From assembly GCA_030512335.1 (NCBI GenBank), contig JAULSU010000007.1:2294001-2358000 (forward strand): 64,000 nt of DNA, given 5' to 3'. This stretch comes from Immersiella caudata (lineage: Eukaryota; Ascomycota; Sordariomycetes; Sordariales; Lasiosphaeriaceae). The notes beneath the pieces are model-generated. The model made no database searches. It was not told the DNA's origin and worked only from the letters and a program-made list of their open reading frames with translations. Made by a program: the position numbers and the translations under genes. Shown here piece after piece: positions 56,595-64,000 of this stretch; the stretch's first letter is position 1; each line of letters begins with the position of its first letter.

Positions 56595-58820
56595 CTAAGC
56601 AGCAGCAGCAGCAGCAGCTATCTTTTTAGCCTCTTTCACGTCGAATGTTTTCCCCTTTGTGTTGGCCTTCTTTTCTTCTCTGCCCTCCTCCTTCGCCCTG
56701 GGCTTGGGAGTAGCAGCCACCCGAGCTGCCTCGGGGTCGGTCTCCTTTGCCCACCGCACCCAGTCGTGTCTCCTGTGGCTCCACAAGTCGCCCTTCCAGG
56801 TCTTCCAGACACTACGGCCGACCCACGTCTCGCGGAGATCCCGTTCGTGATGCTCGAGCTGGGACATCATGTTCTCTTTGGCGTGGAATGGAACCGAAAT
56901 ACCGTCGCCCTTGGAGGGGGCAGCGATGATTGCGTTGATGGTCAGCGAGCCGTGCTGATTCGTGGCCAGCTCGTGTGCATGGGGGAGAAGAGAGGCGACG
57001 AGGACCTTGTGGAAGTTGGGATTTTGCGAGGACGTCGAGAAGGCCTTGACCAGGATGGCCGAGCTGAAGGCTGACTCGGTTGCTAGCTTGAGAAGCTGAG
57101 CAGAGGAAAGGGATGTGATGGAAGTTTGTATGGCTTTGGATGGCGAGCCCGGGATGCCAAGGAGCGCTGTGACAAGCTGGCTCGCGTGAGAGAGCAGAGC
57201 GGACTTGCTCTTGACTTCTGCTGGCTGAAATGACTTCTCCTTCTTGTCGCCATCCGCAGGTGGTTTGTCATCTAGGCAGAGCTTGGGGATAAAGTGCTTG
57301 TGGTCGTTGCCCAGTGCAGAAGTGAGTGCTTGTAGGAGTGAATTGAGTTGTGGGGTCGCCTGTCGTACGTGGCACCGCTCGAAGAATGTCTTGATGACGT
57401 TAAAGCGACCCTTCTGAACGAAGTCTGGGATATGCGGGAGCGACTTCTCCACCGCATCCGCAAGGTCCTCTTTGCTGAGTCGGAGGAGAACTCGGAGCGC
57501 TGGGTACGATGCGATATCGTTGCGGAGAAGGCTTTGGATCCGAGGGGCGAAAAAGGTAGCCAAAAGCCCCTTGAAGATTTTGCCCGGGCAATTCGTGATC
57601 AGAGTCTCGAGAAGTCTCGAACCGACCACATCGTACATCATGCTGTTGACGAACTCGGCTGCTGGTGATTTCTCATCGCTGAACGAAGCCGGCGCGCTAG
57701 GGACAAGCTTCTCAAGCAGAGACTCGGCTTGCTCCTGGCCCCGCTCCTGCTCCTCAACCTCCTGCTCTTCCTCCCCCTTTTTCTTCTTCTTCGCTTTCGG
57801 TGCGCTCTTCTTCGCCTTTGCCGAAATCTCAAACTCCAGCTCCAACAACAGCTGCAGCGTCGGATTCCCCGTTGGATGCTTTGCCAATACCCTTAGCGCA
57901 GTCGCATCCAACCCCGCCGTCGAATCCGTGATGATCTTCTGCACCGCAATCCCAAAAGACTCCGGCACCGCCCTGACCTGCGATGCAAACTCGCCGCTCA
58001 GCCCGGACGCCCCATCCACCGTAATATACTCCTTCTTCTTGCTCTGCAGCAACGACCTGGTCCCCACCTGCTTCAACGGCCGCCCCGACAGCGTGATCAA
58101 CAATGCCCTCAACGCATGCGAGCCGTACCGGTCCGAAACCAAATACGGCAGATGCTCCTCCAGCTCATCTAGCGTCAACAGGAACAACTCCTCCATCGGC
58201 TGCTGCGGCTCCACATCCACCTCCCCACCCTCGATCCTCCCCTCCCCCTCCCCCTCCCCCTCCCCCTCCCCCATCAACCCCTTCGTGACCGCCTCCGCTG
58301 ACAGCATAAACAACTTCTCGCAACAGTGCCCAGCAAACCGATGCGTCACTAAGCTGATGAAATGCCCCGCAAACGCCTGAAACAAATGCTTCTTCTGCTT
58401 CGTGCTCGACAACAACACCAGCCTCTCCATCAGCCGCGAGCAAGACTGACTACTCGCCAACTTCAACTCCTTGCCCTGTGCCTCCCTGTAAACATTCTGC
58501 AAGAAGATCTCACGCTCCTCTTCCGAAGGGAAATCGTTCAGCTCGAGCAGCTCGTCCGCGCGCCGAAAGTATTCCTGCTCTTGGTCCTCGAGCATGCCGA
58601 AGAACTCGCGCTCAAAGTGTTTGCCGCCGCCTGCACCCCGGGGACCTGCGGCTTCGGCCTCGTCATCGTCGAGGGGAATGTAATCGGCGGACTCGGGGAG
58701 GTCGGGGTCGCGGCGCTGGCGCTTGGAAGAGGGTTCGGGTTCTTCGAGGTCGCGGCCTCGTTTTTTGGCGCGCTTTTCGTCGCGGATTAGCTGGCGTTTG
58801 GATTTTCTGTTTTTGGCCAT
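56595..58820 (-). CDS. nop9: Nucleolar pumilio-repeat protein Nop9
   Basis: Nop9 binds 20S pre-rRNA through Puf-like repeats and is needed for 40S subunit maturation. The single exon encodes 741 aa from an ATG (58818-58820). The basic nucleolar N-terminus is MAKNRKSKRQLIRDEKRAKK. The conserved Nop9 opening FFGMLEDQEQEYFRRADELL precedes repeats such as REAQGKELKLASSQSCSRLM, HFISLVTHRFAGHCCEKLF, LPYLVSDRYGSHALRALL, NSMMYDVVGSRLLETLI and ELATNQHGSLTINAIIAAP. Between repeats lie an (EG)n run from a CCTCCC-type DNA repeat near 58236-58270 and a Lys/Glu-rich stretch (KKSAPKAKKKKKGEEEQEVE). The protein ends in a poly-Ala tail from a GCA repeat. The length fits fungal Nop9. Confidence 0.94.
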   Translation of the reverse strand: MAKNRKSKRQLIRDEKRAKKRGRDLEEPEPSSKRQRRDPDLPESADYIPLDDDEAEAAGPRGAGGGKHFEREFFGMLEDQEQEYFRRADELLELNDFPSEEEREIFLQNVYREAQGKELKLASSQSCSRLMERLVLLSSTKQKKHLFQAFAGHFISLVTHRFAGHCCEKLFMLSAEAVTKGLMGEGEGEGEGEGRIEGGEVDVEPQQPMEELFLLTLDELEEHLPYLVSDRYGSHALRALLITLSGRPLKQVGTRSLLQSKKKEYITVDGASGLSGEFASQVRAVPESFGIAVQKIITDSTAGLDATALRVLAKHPTGNPTLQLLLELEFEISAKAKKSAPKAKKKKKGEEEQEVEEQERGQEQAESLLEKLVPSAPASFSDEKSPAAEFVNSMMYDVVGSRLLETLITNCPGKIFKGLLATFFAPRIQSLLRNDIASYPALRVLLRLSKEDLADAVEKSLPHIPDFVQKGRFNVIKTFFERCHVRQATPQLNSLLQALTSALGNDHKHFIPKLCLDDKPPADGDKKEKSFQPAEVKSKSALLSHASQLVTALLGIPGSPSKAIQTSITSLSSAQLLKLATESAFSSAILVKAFSTSSQNPNFHKVLVASLLPHAHELATNQHGSLTINAIIAAPSKGDGISVPFHAKENMMSQLEHHERDLRETWVGRSVWKTWKGDLWSHRRHDWVRWAKETDPEAARVAATPKPRAKEEGREEKKANTKGKTFDVKEAKKIAAAAAAA

Positions 58821-59105
58821 GATTGCGGCGGTGGTGGTGGGGATGCAATTGGAAAGGAGCTGCTTGCTGAGACTGGCGGGGTGGTGAAGCGCAGAGGGAG
58901 GTGAAGGCCAAAAAAAAAAAAGTTGTTATCTTATCGCGCTAGCCGGAGCTGGGGAGCTCGGGGTACTGTATCAACCCTAACCTTGAGCTTGCGCTTTGTT
59001 GCGGGGATTCAGGGGCATTGAGAGCACTTCCGTTTCCATTCATCATTCCACAAATAATGGTAATTGTCTGAGCGGGTGGTAGATCTGGATAATGGCAAAA
59101 AAATA

Positions 59106-59207
59106 AGGACCGATCGTGAGTTGAACACGAGACCTACCGGAAGGCGCGATACACTGTCAGGTGCGAAGGCACTGCAGCCGGTTGCTCTACCACTGAGCTA
59201 CCGGTCC
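59106..59207 (-). tRNA. tRNA-Cys (anticodon GCA) with 30-nt intron
   Basis: The mature form is 72 nt. Acceptor GGACCGG/TCGGTCC has one G-T pair; discriminator T, diagnostic for cysteine. D arm GCTC/GAGC. Anticodon stem ACCGG/CCGGT encloses loop CTGCAGT after removal of a 30-nt intron (59142-59171). The anticodon is at 59173-59175, and the intron begins TGC, able to pair with it. T-arm loop TTCAACT. An A7 tract at 59097-59103 gives T7 on the transcribed strand. Confidence 0.94.
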
Positions 59208-59471
59208 TTTGTTTCAGGGGATTACCTGCGTTGGAAAGACGGGGCGCAATTTGAGCCTAGGTATGGTTGACGTGGCATGTGCTGCATTAGGCGGAGTGTT
59301 GTGGGAATGTGACTTTGTGGAGCGGGGTGCATGTATGACTCGGGTTGACAGCGCCCCTTTTTGTGGCTGTGTTTTTGGACCATTTTGCTAGTTCTCAATT
59401 GCCAAGTTCACTCCTCTCAACTATCAGAACCAAGTTACATAGCCAAATGATATCCAACTTCACCCCTTCCA

Positions 59472-61271
59472 TCAGAGGGTCGCAGTCCTGACAACACCCT
59501 CCCCGTCTCTAACCAACAAAGGCGGTTTCTCCTCTGGGCTCCTCCCATTGCGGTACTGCCACAACCGGCTCAGCTCCTTCACTTTCACCCTCGTCACCCT
59601 CCTCCCATCAGCCTCCACTGCTCCCGTCCGACTTCTAAACCTCCCCTTCTGCTCGACCGGGCTCCCGCCGTGAATCTCCACCTCCCTCCCTTCGCCATCC
59701 TTCTCTCCGCCTCTCGCAAGCCAACTGACATCCATCGCTTCGCGCACACTGTCCATTTCATTCCCCTCTGCGCCAATCACAATCTCGCTCTCCATAAACT
59801 CGTTCCCCTCCTCCTGACACCCGGTGAACTTTTTCGGGTTTGTCTGGCCTTTCTCCAGCGGGAACATCCCGTCCAGGTAATGCTGAACCAGCTGGTGGCC
59901 GCCGCGGGGGCTAGTGCGCGCAAAGACTCGCCCGATGAATCGCGGCATGCTGTGACTTCCGGGCGTAGAAGATGTGAAATGGAGGACACCCCAGAGCGCA
60001 ACAAAATCGGTGGTGTGAGCGTAGTGCTCAATATGTCCGATCGCGCGGCCCGAGATTTTCGAGGGGGAGAAAGACGAGGTTTCCCAGGAGAGCGTGGGAA
60101 TGACAGAAAAGCTGGAAGTGGCGGGTTTCTTGTGGTTGGGTTTGTGGGTGTGAGGGCCTTTGGATTCTGAGGCGTGGGGCTTGGGGGAGGGAGTCCGGAG
60201 GATAGGTGCTGAGTCCAGCGATGCAGCGACGGGGTTGTTGAGGGCGATATCTTGTGAATGGACGTGGCGATGCGGATTGTTGAAGTGGTTTGCGGCATTG
60301 CCAAACGTGTAGACCTCTAGTTTCGATAGTAGATCTTGGGGCAACTCCTGAAGAAGCCAGTCGAGAACTAGAGAGCCCTCGATGGCGCCCTGCGAGTGTA
60401 GGACGAAGATAACTTTGGAGTACTGCGGATTGTACAGCTTTTCCTTGATGATGCGATAACACACGCGCACATCTGTGGTTGCGAACCCAAGATTGCGTTG
60501 CACCAGACATTCAACAACGTCAAATATGATGCCCGCCCTGCGAGTAAGTTAACACCTTGCGAATAAGAGAAGAGCGCATTCTTACGTCTTGTTATGGATG
60601 CCGAGAATGGGCCGTTTGAAGGTGAGAGCCAGCCGGTTTAGATTATTCTGCATCCAGTGTTCCCTGTCTCAGTCAGTTGGTGATACTCGTGGGAACTTGT
60701 GCAACACCTACCCTGCAGCCACCCCGTTGATAAATACCCACTGTTCATGGGCGTGTTCAGGCAACGCTGATGCGTATTTTGGATCAGAGTGGTACTCAAC
60801 CACTTTGCCGTTGATCAACATGCAAAGCCCGTGGTTGACAACGAAGAAGAGAGCAATAGCCAGCACAGCCGTCCATATGGGCAACAGGATCATCAGCGGT
60901 AGGGAAAGGATGAAGCCCAGCTGAAGAATACAAAGCACGAAGTGAACGGCGATGCAGAACAGGTTCCCACGGGTGAGTGACAGTTCGGCAAGATCCCCTG
61001 AGTCGGCAGGGGTAATAGGAAACAAGATATGAGGAAGCGCCCAGATGAAAATGAAGAAGTAGTACACGTCGAACGCTATCAGCTTCCAAGGCATGTCGGT
61101 GTAGCTGTAGTTGATCACCGACTTGCCGCCGATCTGCGATCCGACGAATTTCGTGGCATTTATGCTGGCCGACATCGACTTCTTCCGCCAAAACGACCCA
61201 AGACCTGCCATGGTGAGCAGTCCAGCAACGACAGTGCCGAGAGATGCGATCGAGTAGAGTGTCAAGCTCAT
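59472..61271 (-). CDS. Membrane-anchored alpha/beta-hydrolase-like fungal protein
   Basis: Exons 60712-61271, 60586-60663 and 59472-60537 give 567 aa from the first ATG in frame. The N-terminal 190 residues carry about four hydrophobic segments (SIASLGTVVAGLLTMAGLGS, YYFFIFIWALPHILF, IAVHFVLCILQLGFILSLPL, MILLPIWTAVLAIALFFVV). Then come FINGVAAGEHWMQNNLNRLA, KRPILGIHNKTAGIIFDVVE and VIFVLHSQGAIEGSLVLDWL, the last a nucleophile elbow (H-S-Q-G) like that of lipases. A possible acid/His region contains HYAHTTDFVALWGVLHF. Substrate unknown; endomembrane location is inferred. The frame stays open upstream (WIYKNEGYRRHAQRLDMSL), and a CGGACAG acceptor lies there, so an N-terminal exon may be missing. 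Confidence 0.78.
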
Positions 61272-61862
61272 GTCTAGGCGTTGGGCATGTCTGCGATACC
61301 CTTCGTTCTTGTAAATCCAGACAGAGAATCCCAGGCGAAATTCCAGCGAGGCTGTCCGTCGTGTGTTCACATGCCCAAGCGCCAGGAGGGTACGTCACAT
61401 CCAGGCAGAGCTGGCTTGGCGCGTTCCATTCCGGGTTGGCCAGAGATCGAGGCCTGCCGCTTAACCGGGGCTGCGCCAGCACGCTGGCGTTGCACAAATC
61501 GCCTGTCGAAGTTCAACCCCACCAATCATGTGGCTGCTGAAGTGGCTGCTGGTCGGTAGGGCTGATGGGCTTGGACCCACTGCTGTCAGCCGTTGGCTGC
61601 GGTCCGAACCAAACCTGGAATGCGGTGAACTACAATCACCATCCTTCCGGTTCAACTGGAAGCAAATGAACACATCCTGCGAGGTAAACAGCGCGATAGT
61701 CTCAATCCGAGCTGCGAAGCAACTGGTTCTACCCCTTAGACCCGGGTTTTTGGTGTTACGCAACCTTAGCCTCTCACGGGCTCTCTCAGAGCTAAAATTG
61801 CAGTGATGAGGTGACCCGGTGACCTCAGCCTTCAACCAGCTCCTCTCCCACGACATCCCCAT
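61272..61862. other. Intergenic: hydrolase upstream region and HAD 3' region
   Basis: Contains coding-like sequence just above 61271 (see the hydrolase) and possibly its first exon. I see no separate gene. Confidence 0.5.
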
Positions 61863-62655
61863 TCAGTCATTCTGTTGCCCGGCAATTCCCTCGATCGCTT
61901 GATCAACGCCAGACGCCACAAGTGTAGGCTTTAAGCCGCCGATGACATCGCCCAACCTATCCACCCATCCCTTCCCCGCGCGATCAATCCAGGCAGTTTT
62001 GAGCCCCGCCGCGGCTGCACCCACAACGTCAAACGGATTCGCCGTGACAAGCCAGGCGTCGCCCGGGGCGTCTTGCTTCTCAACTTCTCGGAGCAAATGA
62101 TCGTATGTCCTCTTGTCAGGTTTGAACACCCGTATTCCATCCACCGTAACCAGCCCCTTGAACAGCGCGGCGTAGGCTTGCAAATGCGGAGATGTGTTCA
62201 CCGAAGCCGAGACCATCTCATCGGTTCCGTTTGAAAAGATGAGCGCCTCGATAGTTGGTGTCTTCTCCACCGTCTTTAGCGCCTCCGGAACATCAGGGAA
62301 TACATTCAACCCGTTATACGCATTCATCAGTCTGTCTGCGTCATCATTGGTGACCGACAGCCCTGCCTCGGCGATAGCATGATGCAGCGCGCCCCGAGTG
62401 ATCTCGCTAAAAGTCCGATATAGACCTACCGACTGAATCAGTTCACCGTCGACAAGGAGAGAGAGAGCTCTAGCCCGGGTGCTCACCCATGCTGTTGATG
62501 CGCCACGTATACTCTAACTGGTACCGCCTCCACGACGCGGCGAGTGATTTGGCTGTGTCATCGCCGAAGAGCTTGGCTAGCTCAGTCGCGATAGAGTCGG
62601 TGGAAAGCAATGTGCCATACAGATCAAACGCGACAACGGTTTTGCTGCTGGCCAT
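61863..62655 (-). CDS. Haloacid dehalogenase type II family hydrolase
   Basis: HAD-superfamily enzymes of this type cleave the carbon-halogen bond of short 2-haloalkanoates through an aspartyl ester; many fungal members have unknown substrates. Exons 62487-62655 and 61863-62425 give 243 aa. I start at the ATG 62653-62655 (MASSKTVVAFDLYGT). Motif I is VVAFDLYGTL with the nucleophile Asp and the Tyr typical of type II dehalogenases. The cap contains the family stretch SWRRYQLEYTWRINSMG and, after the 61-nt intron, LYRTFSEITRGAL. Motif II is ALIFSNGT, motif III has Lys in VFKPDKRTYDHLL, and motif IV is AWLVTANPFDVVGAAAAGLK. The junction (ATG G, then GT CTA) restores the family sequence. It diverges from the HNH gene with 310 bp between. 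Confidence 0.9.
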
Positions 62656-62965
62656 GTTTGCATTTGGACGCCGGAAGGTGGCCGGTTGACTCACTGAGCG
62701 ACTTTCCGGCGTCTCCAACCCCGGAACCCCGCGCGGCCGTCATAATCTCCAATCGGCGAGCCAGAGCGGTGACGTTTGTGCGGGACCAGCCGCTTGATGC
62801 AAGTCTTCGGGAATGCTAACACATTGAGCTTCAGCGCAACGCCTGGTGTCAATGTAGTTTATTAAAATCGGCTCATATATTTCAATACTTGAACATTAGT
62901 TCAAAACCACCAAAACAAGTTCTGAAACCTCAACCAAATATTGTCGCCATCAACCACTCACGATC
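62656..62965. promoter_or_regulatory. Divergent promoter region of HAD and HNH genes
   Basis: 310 bp between two outward-facing start codons, AT-rich at about 62855-62900 (GTTTATTAAAATCGG). Bidirectional promoter inferred from geometry. Confidence 0.5.
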
Positions 62966-63887
62966 ATGTCAATCCACATTCCGGACGAGGAGTTCTCCAA
63001 CTACGAGACCTTCCGAGACACACTCTCCGTCGTTCTCGTTCAACGCCTCTCTCAACTCCCAGCCAAGGCCGCCAAATCCAAATCTTCTCGCCGGTCCAAA
63101 CAAAAGAAACAACCCCTTTCCGCATCCACTGAACCCGCCCCCACCACCCCTTCCGACGCCGACGATCTCTCCGACTTCATCACTTACGTCGCCACCTCTA
63201 TCTTTACTACCCTGCGCGTCCCCCTCCGCACACTCACCCACCACATCTGGACCACCACTCCCTCCCTCCAATCTACCTACCCACTTCCCCTGACTGCTGA
63301 AACCACCTCACCACTCCTCTACCCTCTCGATCCCTCAATCCCGGATTCGCTCCTCGCCTACTCCATTATCACCACCACGGACAACACCCCCCTACCTTCC
63401 ACGCTCTCCTCCTCCACCCCCCTAATCTCCCTACCCGACCTGCTGGCGCCAATCCTAACGTCCTACCTAACCACCATCACCGCTCCACCTCCCTCTCCCG
63501 CCTCTACAAAAGCAACCACTACGGCCTGCGAGATCTGCCAGCGCGATTGGATCAATCTATCCTATCACCATCTCATCCCACGCTTTGTGCATGCAAAAGT
63601 AGTAAAGCGTGGCTGGCACCGACTGGACGAGCTGCAGAACGTCGCGTGGTTATGTGGAGCTTGTCATCGGTTTGTGCATCAGTTTGCGAACCATGAGGAT
63701 TTGGCGAGGAAGTACTATACGGTAGAACTGTTGATGGCGGAAGAGGAGGTGGTTAGGTGGGCGGAGTGGGTTGGGAGGTTGAGATGTGAGTCTTCTGTTT
63801 CTTTCATGTCCTGTTGCGGAGGGGTATCATTCAGCTGACGTGCGTGTAGGGAAGGGGTTGGGAGTCAGGAGAACGAAAGGGCCTTGA
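62966..63887 (+). CDS. HNH-nuclease-like (YisB-type) fungal protein
   Basis: Exons 62966-63785 and 63850-63887 give 285 aa. The N-terminal half (MSIHIPDEEFSNYETFRDTL) is helical then Ser/Thr/Pro-rich. The C-terminal half is a zinc-binding HNH-type fold: CEICQRDW, then NLSYHHLIPRFVHAKVVKRG, then VAWLCGACHRFVHQFANHED. The two CxxC pairs can bind a structural metal; the HH and H/N residues are candidate catalytic positions. It ends YYTVELLMAEEEVVRWAEWV, then GRLRWKGLGVRRTKGP across the 64-nt intron (GTGAGT to TGTAG). The fungal family is known only as HNH domain proteins. Whether it cuts DNA is not shown by sequence. Confidence 0.85.
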
Positions 63888-64000
63888 TGGCTGAAAGAAA
63901 AGAGTTGGGAGATGAAAGGGTTCCAAAACGCGTGGATGTATAACTAGACAGAAATTGGGTATATGCATTATCCCTGACCTGACTTCATCCGGTCGTAATC

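Noticed and set aside
57472..58380. 302-codon plus frame
   Set aside because: Antisense shadow of Nop9; Ser/Pro-rich only because of the sense codon bias.
1..64000. CRISPR, operons, prophage, biosynthetic cluster, 5S rRNA
   Set aside because: The window is eukaryotic. I saw no repeat-spacer array, no core biosynthetic enzyme (PKS, NRPS, terpene cyclase), and no 5S rRNA signature on reading.

Overview
This window is nuclear DNA from a filamentous ascomycete (Pezizomycotina), most likely a Sordariomycete; I cannot name the species. The evidence is gene content (a Pac2/WOPR regulator, a fungal-type short ELYS, Hpc2, a bZIP plus phosphoketolase pair, a conserved Pezizomycotina-only orphan family), introns of about 50-170 nt with GT(A/G) donors and CTAAC-like branch points, dispersed single tRNA genes with tiny introns, and widely spaced monocistronic genes. 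I saw no intact transposon, no CRISPR and no clearly AT-rich block of the kind RIP leaves.

Layout from left to right. 1-4.5 kb: no convincing gene, probably the promoter and long leader of a Pac2-type WOPR regulator (4537-5997, +). tRNA-Ser at 6.8 kb. About 4 kb without genes leads to linker histone H1 (10987-12047, +, five exons, TATA box). A proline-rich NPF/PxxP protein follows (13726-15804, +). A closely spaced tRNA-Glu and tRNA-Asp pair lies at 16.2-16.4 kb. An ELYS-type nucleoporin (-) and condensin SMC4 (+) diverge from 17.5-18.0 kb. RPAP1/Rba50 (-) and Hpc2 (+) diverge around a 3 kb spacer. An MFS transporter (-) is followed by a 5 kb spacer and a RasGAP of the GapA/Sar1 type (+, its N-terminus probably extends upstream of the model).

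41.4-48.1 kb: two identical tRNA-Lys(CTT) genes lie in a perfect 118-bp inverted repeat that brackets a bZIP factor and a phosphoketolase. 51.4-52.9 kb: a conserved fungal orphan. 53.7-55.6 kb: a truncated, diverged CENP-A-like histone-fold fragment next to an intron-rich gene for a tiny Lys/Pro/Ala-rich protein. 56.6-63.9 kb: Nop9, tRNA-Cys, a membrane-anchored alpha/beta-hydrolase-like protein, a type II HAD dehalogenase and a small HNH protein.

The genes do not form a metabolic cluster. Several act on chromatin (H1, SMC4, Hpc2, the CENP-A-like fragment) or on the nuclear pore and nucleolus (ELYS, Nop9), but wide spacing and mixed strands suggest coincidence. The items most worth a second look are the partial CENP-A-like reading frame and its neighbour, the candidate bicistronic Glu-Asp tRNA unit, and the inverted tRNA-Lys repeat.
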